The translations under genes and the position numbers were made by a program. A stretch of DNA of 64,000 nt from Roseibium sediminis. GTDB lineage: Bacteria > Pseudomonadota > Alphaproteobacteria > Rhizobiales > Stappiaceae. Of this stretch, positions 46,005 through 56,712 are shown one piece after another. The stretch covers positions 62,001 to 126,000 of the forward strand of contig NZ_VXDB01000009.1 in the NCBI RefSeq assembly GCF_008711325.1, given 5' to 3'. Position 1 is the first letter of the stretch. Every line of letters starts with the position of its first letter. The notes below the pieces were generated by a model, which saw nothing but the letters and a program-made list of their open reading frames with translations, did not search any database and had not been told where the DNA came from.

Positions 46005-47144
46005 ATGCCTAGACATTTTGACCAGCGCCCCCAAACCAGCACCACGATTGAGGGTGCGGGGCCGAAATGGGGTGCCCGCGGAACCGCGGGAGCATCCTTT
46101 GCCGCTGGTCTGACCTTTGATCACGTGAGCCATGATTATGATGGCAACCCGTCCGTGATCGATCTCTCACTCGATGTTGCGCCGGGGGAAGCGCTCTGTC
46201 TGCTGGGCCATTCGGGGTGCGGCAAGACGACCTTGATGCGCATTGCGGCAGGGGTTGAGCGTCAGAATTCCGGACGTGTGGTGATCAACGGCAAGGAAGT
46301 TGCCGGACCGGGCGGATTCGTACCGCCGGAAAAGCGCGGCGTTGGCCTGATGTTTCAGGATTATGCGCTGTTCCCGCACATGACGATCAAGGCGAATGTC
46401 ATGTTCGGCCTGACCAACATGCCGAAGGCTGCCGCCGAACAGGTTGCACATGCTGCGTTGCGCCGAGTGGGGCTCGACGGGTATGCGGATGATTATCCAC
46501 ATGCTTTGTCCGGTGGTGAACAGCAGCGCGTAGCGCTTGCCCGAGCCATGGCTCCAAGGCCCGGTATCCTGCTGATGGACGAGCCATTCTCCGGTCTTGA
46601 TCGCCGCCTGCGCGACACGGTTCGCGAGGAGACGCTGTCGATCCTCCGCGAAACCCGCGCAACCTGCATCATCGTGACGCATGACCCGGAAGAGGCCATG
46701 CGACTGGGTGACAAGATTGCTCTGATGAGAAAGGGCAAGCTGGTTCAGCACGGCACGGCGGACGATCTTTACAATCACCCGAACAGCCCTTTCGTGGCGC
46801 ATTTCTTTTCGGAAATGAACCAGTTCCAAGGGGTGGTGACATCCGTTGGAATCGAAACACCGCTTGGCATTTTGCCGGCGGGAGACCTTGCGTTTGGTCA
46901 GGCTGTGGATGTGTGCGTCAGGCCCCAGGGCATTCTTCTGGACGTGCCGGGCGCGGGAAATGTGCTGGGCCGCGTGTCGGCAAAACGCTTTGTCGGCGAA
47001 GTTGATCTGGTGTCCGTGATTGTGGACGGGCTCGATGAGCCCGTGCAGGCGAGATTGAGGGCCGGAAGCGGCTGGCAGGTAGGTCAGGATGTCTGTGTGA
47101 CAACTGATCCGAAGGATGTCCTTGTATTTCCTGCTGGCAAATAA
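46005..47144 (+). CDS. ABC transporter ATP-binding protein, FbpC/PotA-like
   Basis: A 379-residue ABC ATPase. Walker A is LGHSGCGKTTL near residues 68-78, the Q-loop is GLMFQDYALFPHM, the signature is ALSGGEQQRVALARAM, and Walker B ends ILLMDEPFSGLD; residues about 280-375 are a TOBE-type C-terminal domain. This class energises importers of iron(III), spermidine, thiamine or sulfate. No permease or binding-protein gene is adjacent, so the substrate is open. The first 35 residues are a variable extension, so a later start is possible. It begins six bases after scpB. Confidence 0.88.
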   Translation: MPRHFDQRPQTSTTIEGAGPKWGARGTAGASFAAGLTFDHVSHDYDGNPSVIDLSLDVAPGEALCLLGHSGCGKTTLMRIAAGVERQNSGRVVINGKEVAGPGGFVPPEKRGVGLMFQDYALFPHMTIKANVMFGLTNMPKAAAEQVAHAALRRVGLDGYADDYPHALSGGEQQRVALARAMAPRPGILLMDEPFSGLDRRLRDTVREETLSILRETRATCIIVTHDPEEAMRLGDKIALMRKGKLVQHGTADDLYNHPNSPFVAHFFSEMNQFQGVVTSVGIETPLGILPAGDLAFGQAVDVCVRPQGILLDVPGAGNVLGRVSAKRFVGEVDLVSVIVDGLDEPVQARLRAGSGWQVGQDVCVTTDPKDVLVFPAGK

Positions 47145-47270
47145 CACCTATAACACTTAGACAGGCTGTCTTACGCCCATCGTTGCATCGGCCGTGTGTT
47201 GCGACAACACTTGGTTTTTTGTACAAGGGCTTACAGGCCGCAAGAGCCTACGAAATTGGGAGTTTGGCGT

Positions 47271-47492
47271 ATGGGCATTAGTGTTTGGCAGATCCTGATC
47301 ATTGCCGTGGTCGTTGTGCTGCTGTTTGGACGCGGCAAGATTTCGGAGCTGATGGGCGACGTTGCCAAGGGCATCAAGAGCTTCAAGAAGGGCATGGCCG
47401 AAGACGACGATGCTCCTGCCAAGACCATCGATCATCAACCGTCTGAAACCGTGTCGGCCCAGAAAGCCGAAGACCAGTCGAAGGCCGGCTGA
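47271..47492 (+). CDS. tatA: twin-arginine translocase subunit TatA
   Basis: A 73-residue TatA. A short N-terminal membrane helix ([18 protein letters not shown]) is followed by the hinge [20 protein letters not shown] and an acidic cytoplasmic tail. TatA forms the size-fitting pore for folded Tat substrates. The ATG at 47271 follows GGGAG; upstream open sequence has no similarity. It heads the tatABC operon, with tatB 53 bases downstream. Confidence 0.95.
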   Translation: MGISVWQILIIAVVVVLLFGRGKISELMGDVAKGIKSFKKGMAEDDDAPAKTIDHQPSETVSAQKAEDQSKAG

Positions 47493-47545
47493 TCCGGGGC
47501 GCCTTTGCGCGCCCGGTTCTGCATAACTAAGACGGCGGATCGACC

Positions 47546-47977
47546 ATGTTCGATATCGGTTGGACAGAGCTCCTCGTGATTGCCTGTGTTGCGATCATCG
47601 TGGTGGGTCCCAAGGACCTGCCAAAGATGCTGCGCACGCTCGGGCAGACCATGGGCAAGATGCGGAAACTGTCCCGTGAATTTCAGTCCACATTCAATGA
47701 TGCGCTTCGCGAGGCGGAGCAGCAGGCTGATATTGCGGACATGAAAAAGCAGGTTGAGGCGGTTGGAAACTTCAATCCTCTCGGTGATTTGAAGAAATCC
47801 ATCGAGGAAGATTTCAAGGGCAAGTCTGCAGCTGCTTCAAAACCGGCTTCTGCCAAGGTTGAAGCGCCTGCTGCAACTGCTGCAGCACCAACAGCAACAG
47901 CAACAGCTGCTACAGCGCCGTCACCGGCTGCGACAACCGCTCCCAACGAGTCGGTTTCAGAAGAAAACAAGGCATGA
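47546..47977 (+). CDS. tatB: twin-arginine translocase subunit TatB
   Basis: A 143-residue TatB. The N-terminal helix with [20 protein letters not shown] and the hinge [20 protein letters not shown] are diagnostic and contain the conserved glutamate (E8 of MFDIGWTE). The C-terminal third is an Ala/Thr/Pro-rich low-complexity tail. TatB and TatC recognise twin-arginine signal peptides. The stop overlaps the tatC start by four bases (ATGA). Confidence 0.95.
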   Translation: MFDIGWTELLVIACVAIIVVGPKDLPKMLRTLGQTMGKMRKLSREFQSTFNDALREAEQQADIADMKKQVEAVGNFNPLGDLKKSIEEDFKGKSAAASKPASAKVEAPAATAAAPTATATAATAPSPAATTAPNESVSEENKA

Positions 47978-48771
47978 CACAGGAAGACATCGACGCCTCA
48001 AAGGCGCCCCTGATCGAGCATCTGATCGAGCTGCGCCAACGGCTGATTTGGTCGATTGGCGCGGTTCTCGTGATGTTCGTCGTCTGCTTCTACTTTGCCA
48101 GCGACATCTACAATATCCTGACCGTTCCGTATTTGAAGGCGGCACCGAACCCGGATGCCGTGAAGATGATCTTCACCGCGCCGCAGGAATGGTTCTTCAC
48201 CCAGCTGAAGCTGGCGCTGTTTGGTGCTTTGTTTCTTGCCTTTCCGGTCATCGCCTCGCAGGTCTACATGTTCGTGGCTCCGGGGCTTTACAAGGAAGAG
48301 CGCGGCGCGTTTCTGCCGTTTCTCGTTGCAACGCCGATCCTGTTCCTGATTGGTGCCTGCCTCGTCTATTTCCTCGTCATGCCCATGGCGATGAGCTTCT
48401 TCCTGTCGATGGAACAGGTTGGTGGCGAAGGGAAGGTCGCGATCGAACACCTGGCGAAGGTGAGCGAGTATCTCGGCCTGATCATGGTCCTGATCTTTGC
48501 CTTTGGACTGGTTTTCCAGCTCCCCGTCGTGTTGACCTTGCTGGGCCGGGCCGGTCTGGCTACCAGTGAGGGGCTGAAGCAGAAGCGCAAATATGCAATT
48601 GTTGCGGCGTTCACTGCTGCAGCAATCCTTACGCCGCCAGACCCAATTTCACAGATCGGTCTTGCACTGCCAACGCTCCTTCTCTACGAAGTCTCCATTC
48701 TTTCAGTCAGACTCGTCGAGCGGAAACGGGCCGAGAGGGAAGCAGAGCGCGAGGCCGGAGAGGCCGCCTGA
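47974..48771 (+). CDS. tatC: twin-arginine translocase subunit TatC
   Basis: A 265-residue polytopic protein with six membrane spans. The conserved N-terminal [20 protein letters not shown] and the cytoplasmic-loop glutamate region ([15 protein letters not shown]) are present, as is the [20 protein letters not shown] stretch of the last spans. TatC is the receptor for Tat signal peptides. Coupled to tatB by a four-base overlap; serS follows 65 bases downstream, a conserved alphaproteobacterial order. Confidence 0.96.
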   Translation: MTQEDIDASKAPLIEHLIELRQRLIWSIGAVLVMFVVCFYFASDIYNILTVPYLKAAPNPDAVKMIFTAPQEWFFTQLKLALFGALFLAFPVIASQVYMFVAPGLYKEERGAFLPFLVATPILFLIGACLVYFLVMPMAMSFFLSMEQVGGEGKVAIEHLAKVSEYLGLIMVLIFAFGLVFQLPVVLTLLGRAGLATSEGLKQKRKYAIVAAFTAAAILTPPDPISQIGLALPTLLLYEVSILSVRLVERKRAEREAEREAGEAA

Positions 48772-48785
48772 TCTGCCGAACATGA

Positions 48786-50114
<1,329 letters not shown>

Positions 50115-50115
50115 C

Positions 50116-50874
50116 ATGCGCATTCTGATCACCAATGATGACGGCATTCATTCGCCGGGCCTGACAGCCCTCGAGCGGATCGCTCACACTCTGTCCGATG
50201 ATGTGTGGACGGTGGCACCCGAGACGGACCAGAGCGGTGTCGCGCACTCTCTGACCCTTAGCGACCCCTTGCGGTTACGTCAGGTCTCCGAGCGTCAGTT
50301 CGCACTAAAGGGCACGCCGACGGATTGCGTCATCATGGGTGTGCGCAAGGTGCTCCCCGGTTTGCCGGACCTTATCCTGTCCGGCATCAATCGCGGCCAG
50401 AACCTTGCCGAAGACGTGACCTATTCGGGCACGGTGGCAGGAGCGATGGAAGGGGCCATTCTCGGCATTCGTTCCATCGCAGTGTCGCAGGCTTACGACT
50501 GGGACACAAAGGCAGAGCCGAATTATGAAACGGCCGAGCGCCATGCACCGGCTCTGTTCAGGAAGCTCATCAATTTCAAGACGCCGCGTTACACTCTTTT
50601 GAATGTCAACTTCCCCGCGACGGGACCTGATGGCGTCAAAGGCACCAAAGTGACCGTCCAGGGACACCATGAGCAAAGCGGTCTGATCATCGATGAGCGT
50701 AAGGATGGCCGGGGCTTCCCCTACTACTGGCTCGGTTTCCGCGATCGTGGAGATTCGGTGCTTGGCAATTCGGACCTGCAAGCCGTTCGCGACGGCTATA
50801 TTTCCGTGACGCCCTTGCGCATCGATCTGACAGCACATGATATGGTTTCCGGGCTCGCGCTGGAGCTGGCTTGA
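50116..50874 (+). CDS. surE: 5'-nucleotidase SurE
   Basis: A 252-residue SurE phosphatase. The metal-site start [16 protein letters not shown] with the paired aspartates, the serine/asparagine region [15 protein letters not shown] and [20 protein letters not shown] are all present. SurE dephosphorylates nucleoside monophosphates and is tied to stationary-phase survival. The order serS-surE-pcm-nlpD-like mirrors the surE-pcm-nlpD run known from gammaproteobacteria. Its start is one base after the serS stop. Confidence 0.96.
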   Translation: MRILITNDDGIHSPGLTALERIAHTLSDDVWTVAPETDQSGVAHSLTLSDPLRLRQVSERQFALKGTPTDCVIMGVRKVLPGLPDLILSGINRGQNLAEDVTYSGTVAGAMEGAILGIRSIAVSQAYDWDTKAEPNYETAERHAPALFRKLINFKTPRYTLLNVNFPATGPDGVKGTKVTVQGHHEQSGLIIDERKDGRGFPYYWLGFRDRGDSVLGNSDLQAVRDGYISVTPLRIDLTAHDMVSGLALELA

Positions 50875-50901
50875 TTCTCAAACCGTAGCAGAGAGGCTGT
50901 C

Positions 50902-51585
50902 ATGGCTTTGGCCGATCAGGAGACCCCAACCGCCAAACCTCTTCAGGATGAGGCTGAGGCGCGCGCGGCCTTCATGCTCGGATTGCGCCGCCGTGGCATT
51001 GGCGCTCGGGATATCCTGTCTGCAATCGAACGGGTGCCGCGACGCCTTTTTCTCTCGGCGCGGTTTCATGGACTGGCCTACGAGGATTCCAGCCTGCCGA
51101 TAGAGTGCGGGCAGGTGGTGTCCGCTCCCTCTCATGTTGCAAAGGTGGTTCAGGCGCTGGAGATCCAGCCGCGTCACCGCATTCTGGAGATTGGTACAGG
51201 CTCCGGATATCAATCTGCCATTCTCGGCCACCTTGCGGGACGAGTGGACACTGTGGACCGCTATCAAACCCTTGTCGGACTTGCCGAGCAAAGGATCGCA
51301 GCGCTTAAACTGGGCAACGTCTTCGTTCACCATAATGATGGTTTGTTGGGGCTCAAACAGAAGGCTCCATTTGACCGAATAGTTCTCAATGGTGCTGTTG
51401 AAGAGGTCTCAGAAGAACTGCTGGGGCAACTTGCGCCCGACGCAATACTTGTTGCTCCTGTCGGAGCGGCAGGAGAGACTCAGGAACTGGTGAAACTGTC
51501 ACGATTCAGTGGAAAATTTGCCAAGATCACGATCGGCGAGGTGAGGGCGGTCTCCCTGATTGGCGGAAAAGCCTCGCAGCTGTAG
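50902..51585 (+). CDS. pcm: protein-L-isoaspartate O-methyltransferase
   Basis: A 227-residue SAM-dependent methyltransferase that starts repair of isoaspartyl residues. The SAM-binding motif I is ILEIGTGSGYQSAIL, the pre-motif region contains VSAPSHVAKVVQAL where most Pcm enzymes read S-Q-P or similar for substrate contact, and the later IVLNGAVEEV corresponds to motif II. It differs from the usual GQTIS reading at the active site (here GQVVSAP), a modest variation. It lies 27 bases after surE. Confidence 0.9.
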   Translation: MALADQETPTAKPLQDEAEARAAFMLGLRRRGIGARDILSAIERVPRRLFLSARFHGLAYEDSSLPIECGQVVSAPSHVAKVVQALEIQPRHRILEIGTGSGYQSAILGHLAGRVDTVDRYQTLVGLAEQRIAALKLGNVFVHHNDGLLGLKQKAPFDRIVLNGAVEEVSEELLGQLAPDAILVAPVGAAGETQELVKLSRFSGKFAKITIGEVRAVSLIGGKASQL

Positions 51586-51693
51586 GGTTTTAGTTAAAAT
51601 TCGAATTTGGCACCCGATATTCAGCCTTTATAAACCTTAGTGGTCTCTACTCTTAACCATAATAACGTATTCTAAGTCGGTCTGAGTAGAGCT

Positions 51694-53466
51694 ATGACGA
51701 AGCGGAAGCGTACCCTCCGCAGTAACCTCATGTGTCGGGTTGCTCTGGTTTCCCTGGTTGCCGGTCTGGCAGCTGGATGCAGTGACGCAGTAGAGCGCCT
51801 TGGCGGCGGTCCCATCTATACAGGCGGGACAGCTAACCAGCGTGCAATTCTGACCGGCTCGGCCAAACAGCCGACCTATGAAGATATCATCTATGGCTCC
51901 GGCGGAACGACCGCTGGACTGCCGCCTGCATCGTCGGCTCCCCTGACGACCGCATCCATCCCGACACGGCAGCCGCCGCCGGTTTATAGTCCGCAGGCCG
52001 TCCGTCCTGTCGTGCAGCAGCCGATCTATCAGTCGGGGCCGATTGCGCCGCTTCAGACGCAGCCGCTTGCACACATGCCGCAGACAACGCCCTATGCCGC
52101 CAATGTTCCGGTGCCGACCCGTTCGCCGCTTGGAACCGGCAGCAACTATTATCGTCCTGCGCCTGTAGCCAGTGCTCCGGTCTTTACCGCGCCCGCGCCG
52201 ACCTTCACTGCGCCGGCTCCGGTTTCCAATAACGCGCCGCTCTACACGGGCTCCATTCCGACGACCACGCCAACCGTCTCCAATCCGGTTACGTGGAAGG
52301 GATGGACGTCTGCAGGTGGAACGCGCGTTCCTGTTCGCTCCGGTGATACGCTCCACTCCATGTCGCGCCGTTTTGGCGTGCCGGTGGAAGCTGTTGCCGC
52401 CGTGAACGGAATTTCGGACCCCTCGCAAGTGCGTTCGGGACAGACGTTGATCATTCCGACCTACGTCTATTCCTCGAATAACGGCACGACGGATGCAACA
52501 CTGGCAGCCAATGCACCTGTTCGGCTTCCAGCCGTGCAGAGCTCGCAACAGGTTCAGCAACCGATAACAACCGCTTCGACGGGTTCGACGGGTTCCTTCC
52601 TGGATCGGATCTTTGGCAGGGCGCCCGTGCCGGATCGCAAGCCGGGTGCCGGTGCTCAGCCGACTTTCGAGCAGATCGCGACTGGCTATGTGCCTGCAGC
52701 ACAGGTTCCGATTGCAACTGCACCTGCCGGAACACAGACCGCCTTTGTTGGCGCTGCTCCGCGCGCCAAGCCCTATGCTTATGGTGGGGGACGGCCCTCA
52801 ACGATTGCTGCTGTAACCTCTCAGGCTGCAGAAGAGGATCTGACCACCGCTTCGATTTCCGGCATGTCACGGCCTGCCGTTGTTCCTTTGACCGCTTCAG
52901 TTCCGGTCCCACGCCGCCAGCCTGTGCGAAAGGTTTCGACTGCGGCCAAGGCACCAGGCGTTCCGGCGCGTGCTCCTGCGAGCCATACTACAACTGCGCA
53001 TTCCGACCCCAAGCCGACGCAGCCGATTGCACGTCCGCAAGAGCAGCAGATCGCGTCTGCAGACAATCAGGCAGTCGAACCGGCAGGTCCGAGCTTCCGT
53101 TGGCCGGTTCGCGGGCGGATCATCTCCGAGTTCGGTGCAAAGCCGGGTGGTGGTCGCAACGAAGGTGTCAATCTGGCGGTTCCGGAAGGAACACCGGTAA
53201 AGGCAGCGGGCGACGGCACGGTGATCTATTCCGGCAATGAGCTGAAGGGCTACGGCAATCTGGTGCTAGTCCGTCATGATGACGGTTGGGTCTCTGCCTA
53301 TGCTCACAACAGCGTACTGAAGGTGAAGCGCGGCGATGCCGTGACCCGTGGGGATGTTGTGGCTCTGGCCGGTGCGACCGGCTCGGTTTCCCAGCCGCAG
53401 GTTCACTTCGAGCTTCGCCGTGGCAACAAGCCGGTCGACCCGATGAAGTATCTGCCGCGCAGTTGA
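51694..53466 (+). CDS. NlpD-like lipoprotein with LysM and degenerate M23 domain
   Basis: A 590-residue lipoprotein. A lipobox LAAGC ends a signal sequence near residue 29. A LysM domain is at about 210-258 (VPVRSGDTLHSMSRRFGVPV), separated by Pro/Ala-rich linkers from an M23/LytM domain at about 470-588. The metal ligands are changed: the GxHxGxD site reads N489-E-G-V-N493 and the HxH site reads Q569-V-H571, so catalysis is not expected. This fits NlpD/EnvC/DipM-type amidase activators at the division site. It follows pcm by 108 bases and ends at a strong terminator. Confidence 0.88.
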   Translation: MTKRKRTLRSNLMCRVALVSLVAGLAAGCSDAVERLGGGPIYTGGTANQRAILTGSAKQPTYEDIIYGSGGTTAGLPPASSAPLTTASIPTRQPPPVYSPQAVRPVVQQPIYQSGPIAPLQTQPLAHMPQTTPYAANVPVPTRSPLGTGSNYYRPAPVASAPVFTAPAPTFTAPAPVSNNAPLYTGSIPTTTPTVSNPVTWKGWTSAGGTRVPVRSGDTLHSMSRRFGVPVEAVAAVNGISDPSQVRSGQTLIIPTYVYSSNNGTTDATLAANAPVRLPAVQSSQQVQQPITTASTGSTGSFLDRIFGRAPVPDRKPGAGAQPTFEQIATGYVPAAQVPIATAPAGTQTAFVGAAPRAKPYAYGGGRPSTIAAVTSQAAEEDLTTASISGMSRPAVVPLTASVPVPRRQPVRKVSTAAKAPGVPARAPASHTTTAHSDPKPTQPIARPQEQQIASADNQAVEPAGPSFRWPVRGRIISEFGAKPGGGRNEGVNLAVPEGTPVKAAGDGTVIYSGNELKGYGNLVLVRHDDGWVSAYAHNSVLKVKRGDAVTRGDVVALAGATGSVSQPQVHFELRRGNKPVDPMKYLPRS

Positions 53467-53490
53467 TCTTCATCGCTCGTCCGAGTGTTC

Positions 53491-53538
53491 AGGGCAGTTC
53501 CGGTGGTTTTCATACCACTCGAACTGCCCTGTGCTTTT
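53491..53538 (+). terminator. terminator after the NlpD-like gene
   Basis: AGGGCAGTTC (53491-53500) pairs with GAACTGCCCT (53521-53530), with an inner GTGG/CCAC helix, followed by GTGCTTTTTGG. It separates convergent genes and may serve both strands. Confidence 0.88.
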
Positions 53539-53548
53539 TGGCGGTTGG

Positions 53549-54418
53549 TCAGATGGCTTTGCCGAGGCGACCAGCCAGATCCTGAATATACTGGAAAGCG
53601 ACACGGCCTGAGCGGCTGCCGCGTGTTGTTGCCCATTCCAGCGCATCGGCCCGCAGTTTGTCTGCTTCCATGTCCAGTCCATAGTGGCGGACATAGCCGT
53701 TGACCATCTCCAGATAGTCATCCTGACTGCATTTATGAAAGCCGAGCCACAGCCCGAAACGGTCTGACAGCGATACCTTTTCTTCAACGGCTTCTGCCGG
53801 ATTGATTGCGGTGGAGCGTTCGTTCTCGATCATGTCGCGGGGCAGGAGATGCCGGCGGTTGGACGTCGCGTAGAAGATGACATTATCCGGTCGCCCCTCG
53901 ATGCCGCCTTCAAGAACGGCCTTAAGGGATTTGTACGAGGTATCATCATTGTCGAACGAGAGATCATCGCAGAAGATGATGAACCGGTAGGGCGCATCCT
54001 TGATCAGCGCCATGAGCGCGGGCAGGCTCTCGATGTCCTCCCGGTGGATCTCGATCAGCTTCAGGTTCTGATTTTTGTTCTCGCGGTTGATGGCAGCATG
54101 CGCAGCCTTGACCAGAGAGCTCTTGCCCATCCCGCGCGCGCCCCAAAGCAGGGCATTGTTGGCAGACAGTCCGTTTGCAAACCGGCGGGTGTTGTCGAGC
54201 AGAATGTCACGCAAACGCGAGACCGCACACAGAAGGTCGATGTCGACCCGGTTGACCTTGTGGACCGGGACCAGCTCTCCTGGGCGCGGGCTCCACAGGA
54301 ACGCTTCGGCAGTTTTGAAGTCCGGAGCACGAGGTGCGGCAGGGACGGCTCTTGCCACAAGCTCCAACAGGGAATCGAGCTTGTGATTCAACTCGGAAAT
54401 TGCGTCTTTTTCCGCCAT
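53549..54418 (-). CDS. DUF815-family AAA ATPase
   Basis: A 289-residue P-loop ATPase of the DUF815 family. Walker A is LLWGARGMGKSSLVKA at about residues 90-105, Walker B is RFIIFCDDLSFD, and the sensor region reads VIFYATSNRRHLLPRDM. The family is widespread in alphaproteobacteria and its function is unknown. The ATG at 54418 gives MAEKDAISELNHKLDSLLEL; a longer upstream frame lacks similarity. It is divergent from yajC, a conserved arrangement. Confidence 0.88.
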   Translation of the reverse strand: MAEKDAISELNHKLDSLLELVARAVPAAPRAPDFKTAEAFLWSPRPGELVPVHKVNRVDIDLLCAVSRLRDILLDNTRRFANGLSANNALLWGARGMGKSSLVKAAHAAINRENKNQNLKLIEIHREDIESLPALMALIKDAPYRFIIFCDDLSFDNDDTSYKSLKAVLEGGIEGRPDNVIFYATSNRRHLLPRDMIENERSTAINPAEAVEEKVSLSDRFGLWLGFHKCSQDDYLEMVNGYVRHYGLDMEADKLRADALEWATTRGSRSGRVAFQYIQDLAGRLGKAI

Positions 54419-54662
54419 TCTTGTCTTGTAACCCCCGTCAATTTGCCCCATTTGAGGGCGAACGCTCTGTGTGCCGAGGCATATCACGGGGACGGGATGG
54501 CGAAAACGACGGTTATTCCCAATCCGGTACGGCGCATGTTCGCGAGATATCTTGAAAACCGGCGCACCACGGTTATAGTCCGCGCCACTGAAATGATGAG
54601 CTGTTCGGACAGAGACCAACTCGAATAACAACCGTCCGACCGAGCCCCTTAAGGAGAGTTAC

Positions 54663-54998
54663 ATGTTTGTCACCCCAGCTTACGCGCAGGCCGCCGGCGG
54701 CGCCGCCGGACCGGATTTCCTCATTTCCATGCTGCCGTTTGTTGCGATCTTCGCAATCATGTATTTCCTGATCATTCGCCCGCAGCGCCAGCGCATGAAG
54801 CAGCATCAGGACATGGTGACAAACCTGCGCCGTGGCGACACTGTTGTTACTTCCGGCGGCCTGATCGGCAAGGTGGCCAAGGTTGTCGACGATGGCGAGC
54901 TGCAGATCGAACTCGCCGAAGGCGTGAAGGTTCGCGTGGTGCGCCAGATGGTTCAGGAAGTGCGCTCCAAGTCGGAGCCGGCGAAGGAAAACGCATAA
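54663..54998 (+). CDS. yajC: preprotein translocase subunit YajC
   Basis: A 111-residue single-span membrane protein. The span includes MLPFVAIFAIMYFLIIRPQR, the diagnostic IRPQRQRMKQHQDMVTNL follows, and the cytoplasmic domain reads DTVVTSGGLIGKVAKV. YajC associates with SecDF at the Sec translocon. A strong AAGGAGAG precedes the ATG. It heads yajC-secD-secF. Confidence 0.95.
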   Translation: MFVTPAYAQAAGGAAGPDFLISMLPFVAIFAIMYFLIIRPQRQRMKQHQDMVTNLRRGDTVVTSGGLIGKVAKVVDDGELQIELAEGVKVRVVRQMVQEVRSKSEPAKENA

Positions 54999-55085
54999 GG
55001 GTCGCTGGAAAGCACCCGTTCCGAACCGAATTCAGCCGGGTCGATCGCATCCTGATCGACCCGTTTCCCAGCACAGGCTCTTGTC

Positions 55086-56696
55086 ATGCTTTATTTCTCC
55101 CGATGGAAGATCGCCCTGATTGTGGCGGTGATCGCCGCCGGTATTCTCGCGACGCTTCCCAATTTCCTTTCCCAAAAGACGCTGGAAAGCTGGCCGGATT
55201 TCCTGCCCAAGAACCAGATGGTTCTCGGTCTTGACCTGCAGGGCGGTGCTTATCTGCTCTTTGAGGTGGACAAGAAGGACTACGTCGAAAAGCGTTTCAA
55301 GGCTGTGGTTGGTGACATCCGCAACTCGCTGCGGGAAGAGCCGCGGATTGGCTATACCGGATTGGGAGCGAATTCGGATTCGGCACATGTGCGTATCCGC
55401 GATCTGACAAAGCTCAAAGAGGCTGAAGAGCGACTTAAAGAGCTCCGCAATCCTCTAGTTTCCAACCTCTTTGGCGGCCAGCCGGTAGACGAATTTGCGG
55501 TTGCGGTTTCCGAAGACGGGCTTATCCGCTTCACCTATACCGAAGAAGGTCTCGACAACCGTCTCCAATCCCTTGTCCAACAGTCAATCGAGGTCATTCG
55601 GGACCGTATTGATGGCTTGGGAACGACCGAGCCCAACATTCAGCGTCAAGGTTCTGACCGTATCCTTGTAGAAGCCCCGGGCGAAGCTGATCCTGAAAGG
55701 TTGAAGGACCTTATTAGAGGAACAGCTGTCCTTGGTTTCCATATGGTCGATACGTCCATGTCGGGTGAGCAAGCGATGCAAAGTCGCCCACCTGTTGGAA
55801 CCGTAGTGGCCATGTCAGTTGACGATCCACCAATCCCCTATCTAATTGAGGAAGTTCCGCTCTTAACAGGTGAAGATCTGGTAGATGCACAAGTCAGTTT
55901 TGACCAACGCACGAACGAACCTGTTGTGAATTTTCGCTTTAACACAGCGGGCGCGAGAAAGTTCTCGTCGGTAACGCAAAAGAACGTTGGTAGGCCTTTC
56001 GCTATTGTTTTGGATGGGGAAGTGATTTCCGCGCCGGTTATTCGTGAGCCAATCACCGGCGGGTCTGGTCAAATTTCTGGCAACTTCACCGTTGAAGGCG
56101 CAAATGACCTCGCCATCCTTTTGCGTGCTGGTGCATTGCCCGCGCAGTTGACTGTTATCGAAGAGCGCTCGATTGGTCCGGGTCTTGGTCAGGATTCCAT
56201 CGAGGCGGGTGAATATGCATCCGTGATTGCCGGCGCTGCGGTGATCATCTTCGTGCTGCTCGCCTATGGCCGGTTTGGTGTGATCGCTGACTTGGCGCTT
56301 GTGGTGAACATCGTGCTGATCTTCGGTGCACTCACATTCCTGCAGGCGACTCTGACACTGCCGGGTATCGCGGGTATTGTGTTGACCATCGGTATGGCCG
56401 TTGATGCCAACGTGCTTATCTTTGAGCGCATCCGCGAGGAGGCGAGGGCCGGGCGATCCGCGATCTCGGCCATCGATGCAGGCTTCAAACGGGCCTTCGG
56501 GACCATTGTGGATGCCAACGTGACGACCCTGATTGCTGCCCTTATCCTGTTCCAGCTCGGGTCTGGACCGGTCCGCGGTTTTGCCGTGACGCTGGCAATC
56601 GGTATCTTCACCACCGTTTTCTCCGCCTTTACGTTCAGCCGTTTCCTGGTGGCCCTTTGGGTTCGCTCTGCTCGGCCGACGAAATTGCCAATTTAA
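55086..56696 (+). CDS. secD: protein translocase subunit SecD
   Basis: A 536-residue RND-type membrane protein with six spans. The first span is near residues 7-27, the D1 motif GLDLQGGAYLLFEVD follows, the large periplasmic P1 domain covers about 60-350, and the C-terminal bundle has VDANVLIFERIREEARAGRS. With SecF it uses the proton gradient to complete protein export. Codons for most of P1 (about 55440-56100) are markedly more AT-rich than those at either end; the frame is intact. secF follows after 16 bases. Confidence 0.96.
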   Translation: MLYFSRWKIALIVAVIAAGILATLPNFLSQKTLESWPDFLPKNQMVLGLDLQGGAYLLFEVDKKDYVEKRFKAVVGDIRNSLREEPRIGYTGLGANSDSAHVRIRDLTKLKEAEERLKELRNPLVSNLFGGQPVDEFAVAVSEDGLIRFTYTEEGLDNRLQSLVQQSIEVIRDRIDGLGTTEPNIQRQGSDRILVEAPGEADPERLKDLIRGTAVLGFHMVDTSMSGEQAMQSRPPVGTVVAMSVDDPPIPYLIEEVPLLTGEDLVDAQVSFDQRTNEPVVNFRFNTAGARKFSSVTQKNVGRPFAIVLDGEVISAPVIREPITGGSGQISGNFTVEGANDLAILLRAGALPAQLTVIEERSIGPGLGQDSIEAGEYASVIAGAAVIIFVLLAYGRFGVIADLALVVNIVLIFGALTFLQATLTLPGIAGIVLTIGMAVDANVLIFERIREEARAGRSAISAIDAGFKRAFGTIVDANVTTLIAALILFQLGSGPVRGFAVTLAIGIFTTVFSAFTFSRFLVALWVRSARPTKLPI

Positions 56697-56712
56697 GTCC
56701 GGGAGACAGAAT

